Shown in pieces: positions 1-6,581 of a DNA stretch of 9,987 nt. The DNA comes from Gammaproteobacteria bacterium. Its GTDB lineage: Bacteria > Pseudomonadota > Gammaproteobacteria > UBA6429 > Thiohalophilaceae. Location of the stretch: contig JAADGZ010000072.1 of assembly GCA_013152045.1 (NCBI GenBank), positions 1-9,987 of the forward strand. The letters run 5' to 3'. Every line of letters starts with the position of its first letter. The stretch's first letter is position 1. Both the position numbers and the translations under genes were made by a program. The notes beneath the pieces were generated by a model. That model was not told the DNA's origin and searched no databases. It saw nothing but the letters and a program-made list of their open reading frames with translations.

Positions 1-234
1 CACCTGATTTCAGAAGAACTGCCCGCTAACGAAGACGGTGAACATCTATCGAACTCCGATCCAGTCTCCGGACAGGCTGGCTGGTATGACGTACGCGTAC
101 GCGTCTACAAGGCTGATGATGATGAAGAAAAAGTGAGCTGGCCACAGTTCAAGCCCATGCCCGCCGCACCCGGCACCGGCATACGGCGTAAATGGCAGGC
201 TTACTTTGCGGGCAGGTTTACCCGAGGAAAATGA
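1..234 (+). CDS. soeA: Molybdopterin oxidoreductase catalytic subunit, C-terminal fragment (probable SoeA)
   Basis: The window opens inside a reading frame that continues for 77 codons and stops at TGA 232-234; its start and its cofactor domains lie off the left edge. The visible part includes GWYDVRVRVYKADDDEE and ends RKWQAYFAGRFTRGK, a hydrophilic basic tail with no membrane segment. No molybdopterin-binding or iron-sulfur motif is visible, so the identity comes from context: it is followed by a four-cluster ferredoxin subunit and a DmsC-type anchor in the A-B-C order of complex iron-sulfur molybdoenzymes. In SoeABC this subunit carries the bis-MGD cofactor and oxidises sulfite to sulfate in the cytoplasm. 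Related catalytic subunits (polysulfide, tetrathionate or DMSO reductase) cannot be excluded from this tail alone. Confidence 0.62.
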   Translation, partial: HLISEELPANEDGEHLSNSDPVSGQAGWYDVRVRVYKADDDEEKVSWPQFKPMPAAPGTGIRRKWQAYFAGRFTRGK

Positions 235-248
235 AAGTTTTGTGTACA

Positions 249-334
249 TAACGCAGAGAACGCGGAGTCGCAAAGGCGCAGAGAAAAATCATAAAAATCT
301 TTGCGTCTCTGCGCCTTTGCGTCCTCCGCGTTTA
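249..334. repeat. Long imperfect hairpin repeat (CGCAGAG family), copy 1
   Basis: This is a near-palindrome in the soeA-soeB gap. The inner arms 269-284 and 306-321 are a perfect 16-bp complement (CGCAAAGGCGCAGAGA and its reverse). They are extended outward by a perfect 7-bp block (261-267 with 324-330) past a small bulge. The loop is A/T-rich (285-305). Short CGCAGAG-like units are reiterated within the left arm. Copy 2 lies in the soeB-soeC gap and shares the loop motif AAAAATCATAAAAA. The type resembles dispersed intergenic repeats seen in many proteobacteria; copy number in this genome cannot be seen here. Confidence 0.85.
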
Positions 335-391
335 TTTATGGAAATGCAAAATTGCATGATGACACCTGCAATGAATTGACTGGAAACATCT

Positions 392-1123
392 ATGACACAA
401 CTGGCATTAGTTATCGATCTCAACGTTTGCGTCGGCTGTCACGCCTGCGTAATCTCCTGCAAGGAATGGAACACCTCTGGCCCGGCGGGGACCATGTGTG
501 ACGATAATCCTTACGGCGCAGATCCGACGGGTACATTTTTCAACCGCGTACAGACTTACGAGATTGGTGAATTTCCCTATACTGAAACCGTTCACTTTCC
601 AAAAAGCTGCCTGCACTGCGAGGATCCACCCTGCGTGCCGGTCTGTCCCACCGGTGCCAGCTATAAACGTGAGAACGACGGCATCGTACTGGTGGACTAT
701 GACAAGTGTATTGGCTGCCGTTACTGCTCCTGGGCCTGCCCTTATGGCGTGCGTGAAATCGATGAGCACGAGAAAGTCATGAAAAAATGCACCCTTTGTG
801 TGGATCGGATTTACGATGAATCACTGCCTAAAGCTGAACGCAAACCCGCCTGCGTCATGGCCTGCCCCACCAGCGCACGCCTATTTGGCGACGTCCATGA
901 TCCGCAGTCGGAAGTTTCCATCGCTATCCGTGAAGAAGGTGGTTATGCGCTGATGCCGGAATGGGGCACCCGGCCCTCGAACCATTACTTGCCGCGACGC
1001 AAAATGCGCAAACATATTCATAAGGATGAGCTGGTGCGAGCGGATAATCCGCTGAAGAAAGAACAACGCGATCATGCCGAGCCGATCGATGCGCCAACAC
1101 TCGACGACTCAACTTCATGGTAA
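392..1123 (+). CDS. soeB: Four-cluster [4Fe-4S] electron-transfer subunit (SoeB / DmsB family)
   Basis: This 243-residue protein has no signal peptide or membrane helix. Sixteen cysteines fall into four ferredoxin-like groups: C13/C16/C19/C23, C73/C76/C81/C85, C106/C109/C112/C116 and C133/C136/C154/C158, in the DmsB/NrfC pattern that holds four [4Fe-4S] clusters. Its role would be to carry electrons from the molybdenum site of the upstream subunit to the membrane anchor encoded downstream. Length and cysteine layout match SoeB, the iron-sulfur subunit of cytoplasmic sulfite:quinone oxidoreductase. The tail after about residue 180 is basic and polar and may contact the other subunits. The ATG at 392 was chosen because the first cluster starts at C13 and there is a modest GGA eight bases upstream. 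It lies between two hairpin repeats. DMSO, polysulfide or tetrathionate reductase B subunits share the fold, so SoeB is the best fit rather than certain. Confidence 0.78.
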   Translation: MTQLALVIDLNVCVGCHACVISCKEWNTSGPAGTMCDDNPYGADPTGTFFNRVQTYEIGEFPYTETVHFPKSCLHCEDPPCVPVCPTGASYKRENDGIVLVDYDKCIGCRYCSWACPYGVREIDEHEKVMKKCTLCVDRIYDESLPKAERKPACVMACPTSARLFGDVHDPQSEVSIAIREEGGYALMPEWGTRPSNHYLPRRKMRKHIHKDELVRADNPLKKEQRDHAEPIDAPTLDDSTSW

Positions 1124-1140
1124 TAGATATAGTTATTAAT

Positions 1141-1210
1141 TAACGCAGAGGACGCAGAGACGCGGAGAAAAATCATAAAAAATCTCTGCGTCTTGGCGTC
1201 CTCTGCGTTA
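1141..1210. repeat. Long imperfect hairpin repeat (CGCAGAG family), copy 2
   Basis: Arms 1141-1168 and 1183-1210 are complementary at 25 of 28 positions, with the outer 15 bp (TAACGCAGAGGACGC) perfect. The loop AAAATCATAAAAAA is nearly identical to that of copy 1. The element fills most of the soeB-soeC gap, starts 17 bases after the soeB stop and ends 30 bases before the soeC start. A stable RNA hairpin here could affect mRNA decay or partial termination inside the operon, but there is no strong T-run right after the right arm (GTTAAAAACATAAA follows). Confidence 0.85.
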
Positions 1211-1240
1211 AAAACATAAATTTAGCTTAAGAGGCACATT

Positions 1241-2218
1241 ATGCATCCTGCATTTTCAGTTGTTTTTTTAACCACTCTGATCGGTGTCGGTCAGGGTTTA
1301 TTCTTGGCTATTTTTACCGGCCAGAGTTATTCCGCAGTTGAGCTTTTGCCTAGCGAGGACAGTATTCAGTTTTACGCTATGGGTTCGATGCTGGCACTGG
1401 CTTTTCTATTTGCTGGTTTGATCGCCTCACTGTTCCATCTTGGCCACCCGGAACGCGCCTGGCGCGCAGCAACAAAATGGCGCACATCATGGCTCTCACG
1501 CGAGGTTATCATCTTGCCTTTGGTCATGTTTCTAGTTTGTCTTTACAGCCTGATGCATTACTTTGGCTGGGATACCATGCTCTTTACCAGCAAGACAGGC
1601 GCCCATCTGCAACTGACCCTTATCGTCGGCGGTCTAGGCCTCATTGCTACCTTGGCCCTGTTTCTTTGTACCGGCATGATTTACGCTGCTATCAAATTTT
1701 TGCAGGAATGGGCCACACCGCTCACCGTGATTAACTACCTGCTGCTAGGCAGCGCCTCTGGCTTTGTACTAGCTACCGCTTTTTCCTCCTATAACGCACC
1801 GGGTCTAGTAAAGTTCTATGGCATCTGGGCGACGATTATCACACTTGCCGCCCTGCTCACCCGTAGCGCAGCCCTGCTACGCAACGCCCGGATTAAATAC
1901 AAATCCAGCATGCAGACGGCTATCGGCATACGTCATAACCAGATCCAGCAAAAATCCATGGGCTTCATGGGAGGCTCGGTCAATACTCGCGACTTTTTCC
2001 ATCATCAAAGCCGACTGTTCATGAAATCCATTAAATGGGTTTTCATGCTGCTGACTTTTTTCCTGCCCCTGCTGTTCCTCTGGTCCGGCATTGAACAGGC
2101 CAATAGCAGCACGCTTATCCTGGCATTTCTGATTCAATATGCCGGCCTGATTATGGAACGCTGGTTTTTTTTCGCCCAGGCCAATCATCCACAAAACCTT
2201 TATTACCAGAGCCTCTGA
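1241..2218 (+). CDS. soeC: DmsC/NrfD-like membrane anchor and quinone-reducing subunit (SoeC)
   Basis: This 325-residue integral membrane protein shows eight hydrophobic stretches: about residues 5-28, 44-68, 88-108, 125-150, 160-182, 190-212, 263-285 and 290-312. That is the eight-helix layout of the DmsC family. The loop after helix 2, HLGHPERAWRAATKWRTSW followed by LSRE, is the conserved DmsC signature. In SoeABC this subunit anchors the complex to the cytoplasmic membrane and passes electrons to the quinone pool; whether it binds heme is not evident. The start at 1241 has a well-placed ribosome site (AAGAGG, 1229-1234). It follows soeB by 117 bp occupied by a hairpin repeat, so co-transcription is likely. 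A DmsC-type anchor, rather than a PsrC-type one, is part of why SoeABC is preferred over polysulfide reductase for the whole cluster. Confidence 0.8.
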   Translation: MHPAFSVVFLTTLIGVGQGLFLAIFTGQSYSAVELLPSEDSIQFYAMGSMLALAFLFAGLIASLFHLGHPERAWRAATKWRTSWLSREVIILPLVMFLVCLYSLMHYFGWDTMLFTSKTGAHLQLTLIVGGLGLIATLALFLCTGMIYAAIKFLQEWATPLTVINYLLLGSASGFVLATAFSSYNAPGLVKFYGIWATIITLAALLTRSAALLRNARIKYKSSMQTAIGIRHNQIQQKSMGFMGGSVNTRDFFHHQSRLFMKSIKWVFMLLTFFLPLLFLWSGIEQANSSTLILAFLIQYAGLIMERWFFFAQANHPQNLYYQSL

Positions 2219-2269
2219 GTTTGCAACAAATAGAACCATGCACAAACTTTGTTTAACGATGTTTTTTAT

Positions 2270-2304
2270 CCCCTCGCCCCAACCCTCTCCCAGAGGGCGA
2301 GGGG
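2270..2304. repeat. GC-rich hairpin, CCCCTCGCCC dispersed-repeat type
   Basis: Arms CCCCTCGCCC (2270-2279) and GGGCGAGGGG (2295-2304) are perfectly complementary over 10 bp, and an alternative inner stem (2283-2288 with 2292-2297, loop CCC) is nested within. The sequence looks like the CCCTC-CCCCAACCCTCTCCC palindromic elements common between genes in gamma- and betaproteobacteria. It lies 52 bases after the soeC stop and could help end or stabilise the soe transcript. There is a T-run before the left arm (GTTTTTTATC) but none after the right arm, so it is not a classic terminator on the + strand. Confidence 0.7.
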
Positions 2305-2368
2305 GCTATGATGCGAACACTGATGCAACGATAATAGAAACTGAAATAAGAAACTGAGCAGAACTCCC

Positions 2369-3796
2369 ATGTTGTATGGCACGTTATTGATTAGCTCCAT
2401 TTTACTGCAGACAGTAGCCGTCATTCAGAGCATCTACCTGCTGCGAATAACTGCCTGGCGCAGCCCATGGTTACTCTTGGTTCTGGCTATCACTCTTATG
2501 CTGATACGCCAACTGAGTGAGTTTTATCTTTACCTCAGTGGTCATCAGTTCCATTCCCCACAATTGTTTGCTGAAATTCTGGCCACCATAACCTCCTTGC
2601 TGTTATTGATCGCACTAACCCACCTGCAGCCCATTATTGCCGCCGCTGAAACTGTTCGTAAACGACTCAACAAAAGCAAGCGGCAACTACGCCAGGCACA
2701 ACGTATGGCTAAACTGGGATTCTGGGAATGGGATATTATTAACAATGAATTCAACTGTTCCGATGAAATGGCCTGCATGCTGGGTTGCCGAAAAGATAAA
2801 ACAGATCGCAGTTTCCAGGGGCTACTGGAACGAGTACATCAACAGGATCGCATCGCCTTTCGAGAAAAAATGAATAGCGCACTGTATGAACATGCAATAT
2901 TCGATATCAAGCACCGCCTGATTATTAAAGATGAACCAACACGCAATCTCTGGCACCAGGCCGAGGTCATTTATGATCAAGCAGGACGGCCCGAATATGT
3001 TTACGGAATTTTACAGGATATTACTGAGCAAACCCTGGCGCAACAACGCCTGGCTGAAACCAACGCCAACCTGCGCCAGCAACAGATCGAACTTGCCCAT
3101 TCTACACGCATGGCTACCCTGGGAGAAATGGCTTCGGGCATTGCCCATGAAATCAACCAGCCATTAGGCGCTATTCTGATCTATGCCAACGGCGGCAAAA
3201 ATCAGCTGGCTAAATCCAGCCTGTCAGTATCAGAGACCGGTGAACTTTTCGAACAAATTGTTAGCCAGGCAGAACGCGCTGCCGAAATTATAAAACGCAT
3301 GCGCTCTTTCGTCCGTAAAGAAGATATACACATTCAAAAAATCGATCTTGGCGCACTCATTAAGCGCGTCATTGCCTTTATCCATGCCACCAACCACTCC
3401 CACAAACTGATCTTTGAAACAGAGTGTGATCCGGCTCTGCCCCAAGTCTGGGCAGATACTATTCAGATAGAACAAGTCATTACCAACCTGATCCTCAACG
3501 CCATCGAATCCATGCAACAGGCTAACAGCCACTACCAGGTGATACGTATACATGCATATGCCCAGTCTGAAGATTTTGTCCAGATCAGCATCAGCGACAC
3601 AGGGCCAGGTGTTGCTGAAGATATCCAGGACCGACTATTTGATCCTTTCTTTACCTCAAAGACAAAAGGTCTTGGACTCGGCCTGTCCATTTGTAAAACC
3701 ATTATCGAAAACTATGACGGTAAACTAGAATTGTTAACCGGTTCGAGTCAAGCCGGTGCCACATTCCAATTCACCCTGCCGATAAAACAAGGATAA
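2369..3796 (+). CDS. Membrane-bound PAS sensor histidine kinase
   Basis: This 475-residue protein begins with three hydrophobic segments (about residues 4-25, 33-55 and 64-90) with almost no periplasmic domain. It continues with a short coiled coil, a PAS/PAC domain (about 112-222, ending GILQDITEQ), a second coiled coil, and a transmitter. The phospho-acceptor is H260 in GIAHEINQPL. The N box is NLILNAIES (N377), the G1 box DTGPGV (from D410), the F box DPFFTS (425-430) and the G2 box GLGLGL (434-439). The architecture resembles FixL/TodS-class kinases paired with FixJ-type regulators. No FixL heme motif was recognised in the PAS domain, so its signal (redox, quinone state or a ligand) is unknown. 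The response regulator follows after 9 bp. Its position 150 bp after soeC suggests, but does not show, a role in sulfite oxidation or respiration. Confidence 0.88.
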   Translation: MLYGTLLISSILLQTVAVIQSIYLLRITAWRSPWLLLVLAITLMLIRQLSEFYLYLSGHQFHSPQLFAEILATITSLLLLIALTHLQPIIAAAETVRKRLNKSKRQLRQAQRMAKLGFWEWDIINNEFNCSDEMACMLGCRKDKTDRSFQGLLERVHQQDRIAFREKMNSALYEHAIFDIKHRLIIKDEPTRNLWHQAEVIYDQAGRPEYVYGILQDITEQTLAQQRLAETNANLRQQQIELAHSTRMATLGEMASGIAHEINQPLGAILIYANGGKNQLAKSSLSVSETGELFEQIVSQAERAAEIIKRMRSFVRKEDIHIQKIDLGALIKRVIAFIHATNHSHKLIFETECDPALPQVWADTIQIEQVITNLILNAIESMQQANSHYQVIRIHAYAQSEDFVQISISDTGPGVAEDIQDRLFDPFFTSKTKGLGLGLSICKTIIENYDGKLELLTGSSQAGATFQFTLPIKQG

Positions 3797-3805
3797 GAAA
3801 ACTGA

Positions 3806-4411
3806 ATGGACAAGCAACATTTCTGTATCTATATCATCGATGATGACAAGGGTATGCGAGATTCGCTTACCTGGCTGGTCAAATCCAGCGGCTACGATGC
3901 CGTTGCATTTGAAAATGCCGAGTCTTTTATAGAGAACTTACCGGACAATAAACTGGGTTGTGTGATTGCCGATATTCGTATGCCAGGCATGTCTGGCCTA
4001 AAGCTATATCAGAAACTATCAGAAATGGATTTTCAGATGCCCGTGATCATCATTACCGGCCATGGCGATATTTCCATAGCAGTAAAAGCATTAAAGGATG
4101 GTATTTTTGATTTTGTCGAAAAACCCTTCGATGACAAAGTTATCCTCGACAGCATCAGTATGGCAATACACTACTGCAAAAACCAGCAGGAACAACACTC
4201 CATTCAAGAAATGCTCCGCGAGCGATTCAAAACACTGACTTCGCGGGAAAAAGAAGTAATGGACAAAATTGTACTCGGCTTGTCAAACAAGCAAATTGCC
4301 GCTAGCCTGAATATCAGCATCAAAACCGTTGAAGTACACCGCTCACGAGTGATGGATAAAATGGAGGCTGACTCTCTCGCAGCACTGGTGCGTATGTCAC
4401 TGAAAATATAA
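3806..4411 (+). CDS. FixJ-family response regulator (REC + LuxR-type HTH)
   Basis: This 201-residue protein has a receiver domain (about 5-120) with the acidic pocket D12-D14, the phosphorylation site D56 (VIADIRMPGMSG), T84 in IITGHGD and K106 in EKPFDD. It is followed by a linker helix and a LuxR/FixJ-type helix-turn-helix (about 138-198; LTSREKEVMDKIVLGLSNKQ, then SIKTVEVHRSRVMDKM). It is the cognate partner of the kinase 9 bp upstream, and phosphorylation should control dimerisation and DNA binding in the cytoplasm. The start follows a purine-rich ribosome site (GATAAGAAAA). Target genes cannot be read from the window. The neighbouring soeABC operon, whose promoter is off the left edge, is the natural candidate; self-regulation and control of ubiT downstream are other options. 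Confidence 0.9.
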   Translation: MDKQHFCIYIIDDDKGMRDSLTWLVKSSGYDAVAFENAESFIENLPDNKLGCVIADIRMPGMSGLKLYQKLSEMDFQMPVIIITGHGDISIAVKALKDGIFDFVEKPFDDKVILDSISMAIHYCKNQQEQHSIQEMLRERFKTLTSREKEVMDKIVLGLSNKQIAASLNISIKTVEVHRSRVMDKMEADSLAALVRMSLKI

Positions 4412-4484
4412 GGAATTTCAGTCACCACCTCAATTCTAAGCTTGCTGTAAAAAAATAAAATTAATTCATGTTAAAATATAAATG

Positions 4485-4498
4485 TTGACCCAGATCAA
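4485..4498 (+). promoter_or_regulatory. FNR/ANR-type box upstream of ubiT
   Basis: TTGAC-CCAG-ATCAA matches the FNR/ANR consensus TTGAT-N4-ATCAA with one mismatch. Its centre (4491.5) puts a class II start (+1 at -41.5 from the box) at 4533, with a -10 at 4521-4526; the sequence there is TAGGGT, a weak but correctly placed hexamer. The predicted leader is 29 nt. A further half-site, TTGAT (4499-4503), abuts the box and makes a perfect ATCAATTGAT palindrome (4494-4503). A CRP-family regulator other than FNR could use the same site. Confidence 0.6.
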
Positions 4499-4561
4499 TT
4501 GATTGCCCACGTGCCTGCCTTAGGGTAGATGCCTATTTATTTTACTGACGGTTAGTACGCT

Positions 4562-5062
4562 ATGAAACTTCCCCTCTGGCCATTGAAATTTGCCCTGCGA
4601 GGCATTCCGGATGCTGTTCACTCGAGGTTGCTTAGCCACGGCTTCAACCATCTTTTAAAAGGGCAATCTTTCAGCTCAAAGCTGGACTACTTACAGGGCA
4701 AGCGACTCTGGCTGACCATCACCGACACTGGCAATACCTGGCGTTTCCGCATTCAGGACGGCCGCTTTCTGCCCGATCAATTACAGAGCGCCCCAGAAAT
4801 ACATATCAGCGGCAAACTGAATCACTTTCTCTTGCTCGCGACCCGTAACGAGGATCCCGATACCCTGTTCTTTGCCCGTCAGTTAAGCATGGAAGGCAAC
4901 ACCGAAGACGGTCTCTATCTGAAAAACATGATCGATGCGATGGAATTTGATTCAGAAGCCCACTTCAAGGCCTTCATTGGCGAAGCGATTGGAATCCGTC
5001 TGGCTGCCCAGTTCAAGCGTCTGGATCTGGGTCGGCATCTGAATGCTCTGGTCAACTCTTAA
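4562..5062 (+). CDS. ubiT: Ubiquinone biosynthesis accessory factor UbiT (SCP2 domain)
   Basis: This 166-residue protein is similar in length to E. coli UbiT (YhbT, 174). It begins with an amphipathic region (PLWPLKFALRGIPDAVHSRL) and continues as an SCP2 lipid-binding domain, with the characteristic WLTITDTGNTWRFRIQDGRF strand region and an IHISGKLNHFLLLATRNEDP segment. The family binds ubiquinone precursors and is required for oxygen-independent ubiquinone synthesis together with UbiU and UbiV. Both of those are encoded nearby on the opposite strand (6618-8620), which strongly supports the call. No good Shine-Dalgarno is visible before ATG 4562; the upstream FNR-type box implies induction under low oxygen. 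The gene runs convergently into rlmA with a strong hairpin between their ends. Confidence 0.9.
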   Translation: MKLPLWPLKFALRGIPDAVHSRLLSHGFNHLLKGQSFSSKLDYLQGKRLWLTITDTGNTWRFRIQDGRFLPDQLQSAPEIHISGKLNHFLLLATRNEDPDTLFFARQLSMEGNTEDGLYLKNMIDAMEFDSEAHFKAFIGEAIGIRLAAQFKRLDLGRHLNALVNS

Positions 5063-5075
5063 GAAACAATAGAAG

Positions 5076-5113
5076 GGGTTGCTGACAATATGATTCTCAC
5101 TTGTCACCAACCC
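5076..5113. terminator. Stem-loop between convergent ubiT and rlmA
   Basis: GGGTTGCTGACAA (5076-5088) and TTGTCACCAACCC (5101-5113) pair at 12 of 13 positions around a 12-nt loop. It lies 13 bases beyond the ubiT stop and 12 beyond the rlmA stop, as expected for a shared bidirectional terminator. The T-tract on the + strand is poor (GCTTTCCTGT) and absent on the - strand, so termination may be partial or the stem may mainly protect the mRNA 3' ends. Confidence 0.6.
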
Positions 5114-5125
5114 GCTTTCCTGTAT

Positions 5126-5983
5126 TCACTTTTTCTCCAGTATTCTGAACATAACATCCACCGTTAAATCTAACTGCTCTAAGTTGGCTGCCGCTTCTCG
5201 ACCTTCTTTTGTCGCTCGATAAAAATGCGGCGTCATAATCAGCAAGTCATGGATCTGCTTATTATTGATAGTGCCTGTTTTAAATTGAAGCGGCTGACTA
5301 TCCAGTACTGAAAACCCCATGTCCTCAAGTTGGTCGAGATCCTGAAGGGGCGTTCGTTTGACTTCGCTGTAGATTATTTTTCTCAATTCAATTAAATGAT
5401 CCGCCCCCGGTTCGACAAGAATAATCTTGCCACCGGACTTTAATATTTTATTAAAGCCCTCAAAACTCTGAAACCCAAATACACATAAAACAATATCCAC
5501 GCTGCCGACTTCGACAGCAGGCTGCCTGTTTGTCCCCACCACCCAGCTTATCTGTTTATTTCTTTTCGCCGCTTCATGTATGGCGAATTTCGAAATATCC
5601 ATACCAATAAAGGATATGGCGCAACGATGATTAGCCTCTTGAAGATAGTTGAAGAGATAATCAAGATAATAACCTTCACCGCAGCCCGCATCCAGGCAAC
5701 AGCAATTTTTACTATGCGTAAGATAAGAACCGGTAATTTCAGCCAACTTATGCGCAACAGACTCGTATATTCCCGAATTTAAAAATCGGGAGCGTGCCAG
5801 CACCATCTCTTTACTGTCGCCGGGATGCTTTGTGCGCTTATGCTGCACGGGCAATAAATTCACATATCCCTGCCGGGCAAGATCATAGACATGCCCTTGA
5901 TTACAAAACAGCTGCCTGTCCCGAGATTCCAGTCGCAGCCCATCGAGAGGGCAGGCCAGATTACGCGCCTTTACAATATTCAT
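5126..5983 (-). CDS. rlmA: 23S rRNA (guanine-N1)-methyltransferase RlmA-like
   Basis: This 285-residue protein parallels E. coli RlmA (23S rRNA m1G745 methyltransferase) throughout. It has an N-terminal zinc-ribbon-like segment, then the family hallmark GYVNLLPVQHKRTKHPGDS (39-57), SAM motif I LDAGCGEGYY (97-106), GMDISKFAIHEAAKR (127-141), and LVEPGADHLIELRKIIYSEV (189-208). The E. coli ligand set is C, C, C and H. Here the second ligand is replaced: the positions are C11, D14, C27 and H31, because CPLDG stands in place of CPLC. Zinc may be bound with Asp or lost. The start at 5983 keeps the whole zinc segment but shows no Shine-Dalgarno, only A/T-rich sequence. The gene looks richer in A+T than ubiUV and yhcC. 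It lies downstream of the GFA gene with a repeat-bearing gap, so it probably has its own promoter. Confidence 0.85.
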   Translation of the reverse strand: MNIVKARNLACPLDGLRLESRDRQLFCNQGHVYDLARQGYVNLLPVQHKRTKHPGDSKEMVLARSRFLNSGIYESVAHKLAEITGSYLTHSKNCCCLDAGCGEGYYLDYLFNYLQEANHRCAISFIGMDISKFAIHEAAKRNKQISWVVGTNRQPAVEVGSVDIVLCVFGFQSFEGFNKILKSGGKIILVEPGADHLIELRKIIYSEVKRTPLQDLDQLEDMGFSVLDSQPLQFKTGTINNKQIHDLLIMTPHFYRATKEGREAAANLEQLDLTVDVMFRILEKK

Positions 5984-6068
5984 TATTTTATTTTAACAGT
6001 GAAATGAGCGTGAGTCTTACTGCAGGAAATCAAGCTCTCAGCGTTGCAGCTTGTGATTGAGTCAGGAA

Positions 6069-6123
6069 CCCAACATGGATAAGCTTCATTACCTGTGTTG
6101 GGCTTCGTTTTACTCTGCCCAAC
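6069..6123. repeat. TTGGGC palindromic intergenic repeat
   Basis: GTTGGGC (6097-6103) and GCCCAAC (6117-6123) form a perfect 7-bp stem with a 13-nt loop. CCCAACA (6069-6075) can alternatively pair with TGTTGGG (6096-6102), so three arms compete. The sequence, with CCCAACCTACGG at its right end, is of a kind scattered between genes in many gammaproteobacteria. On the + strand it is followed by GGCTTTTTTG, but no gene is transcribed into it from the left. On the - strand it could mark the end of the GFA transcript. Confidence 0.65.
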
Positions 6124-6146
6124 CTACGGCTTTTTTGACACAACAA

Positions 6147-6581
6147 TTAAGTTTGAACGTCTTGAAGCAGACTTACGAAGTCTTCAAAACTCTCTGGGCC
6201 GGCGGGATAGTTTTTAGTATCGTTAGCATTTTTTTCCCACGACGCACGGGAATCAAGATGTATGTGAGCCGCAATGGTGCGATCTGTATCAGCCTCTAAT
6301 AATCCGGCGGGTACCCACATATAATCGCCTATGTTCATTCTGTTGGGAACCGGGCTGCCACAAATACTGCAAAAATCTGATTTGAATCCGTTATCTTTTG
6401 TGTAGGATGATATTTTGTCTTTACCACTAATCCATTTAAACCCTTCAACACTCGTTATAAAGGAAGAACAGGATGAGGATCCCGTTGTTTTTTGGCACAG
6501 TGAACAGTGGCATTGATATAAATTCGGCAATTTATCAGAAATTTCAAATTCTACTTCCGCGCAAAGACATGTCCCTTTCAT
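6147..6581 (-). CDS. GFA/CENP-V family zinc protein
   Basis: This small cytoplasmic protein of 144 residues (from ATG 6579-6581) has the GFA-fold zinc cysteines: CLC near the N-terminus (KGTCLCAEVEFE), then CHCSLC (YQCHCSLCQKTTGSSS), and DFCSICGSPVP. The length and order are typical of the family named after glutathione-dependent formaldehyde-activating enzyme, but most members have no proven substrate, and a formaldehyde role should not be assumed. An in-frame GTG start at 6590 would add three residues. The ATG was preferred because TGGGTG lies at ribosome-site distance and family members usually begin close to the KG-CLC motif. It follows ubiV by 36 bp on the same strand and could be the last gene of the yhcC-ubiU-ubiV operon, although it looks richer in A+T than those genes and may have arrived separately. 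Confidence 0.82.
   Translation of the reverse strand: MKGTCLCAEVEFEISDKLPNLYQCHCSLCQKTTGSSSCSSFITSVEGFKWISGKDKISSYTKDNGFKSDFCSICGSPVPNRMNIGDYMWVPAGLLEADTDRTIAAHIHLDSRASWEKNANDTKNYPAGPESFEDFVSLLQDVQT

Noticed and set aside
407..769. A 120-codon - strand frame inside soeB
   Set aside because: It mirrors the cysteine-rich coding of soeB on the other strand and has no features of its own.
249..1210. CRISPR array suggested by repeated CGCAGAG units
   Set aside because: There are only two copies about 900 bp apart, each a palindrome rather than a direct repeat with spacers, and no cas genes.
2479..2720. A heme-binding FixL-type PAS domain in the sensor kinase
   Set aside because: The PAS domain is recognisable but I could not point to the FixL heme-pocket histidine motif, so an oxygen-sensing claim is not supported.
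5794..6060. An 88-codon + strand frame across the rlmA start
   Set aside because: Most of it is antisense to the conserved N-terminal part of RlmA, with no ribosome site or known domain.
6097..6136. A rho-independent terminator on the + strand (stem followed by TTTTTT)
   Set aside because: No + strand gene lies upstream to be terminated, and the stem is part of a dispersed-type repeat; T-run placement after CCTACGGC is also too far from the stem.
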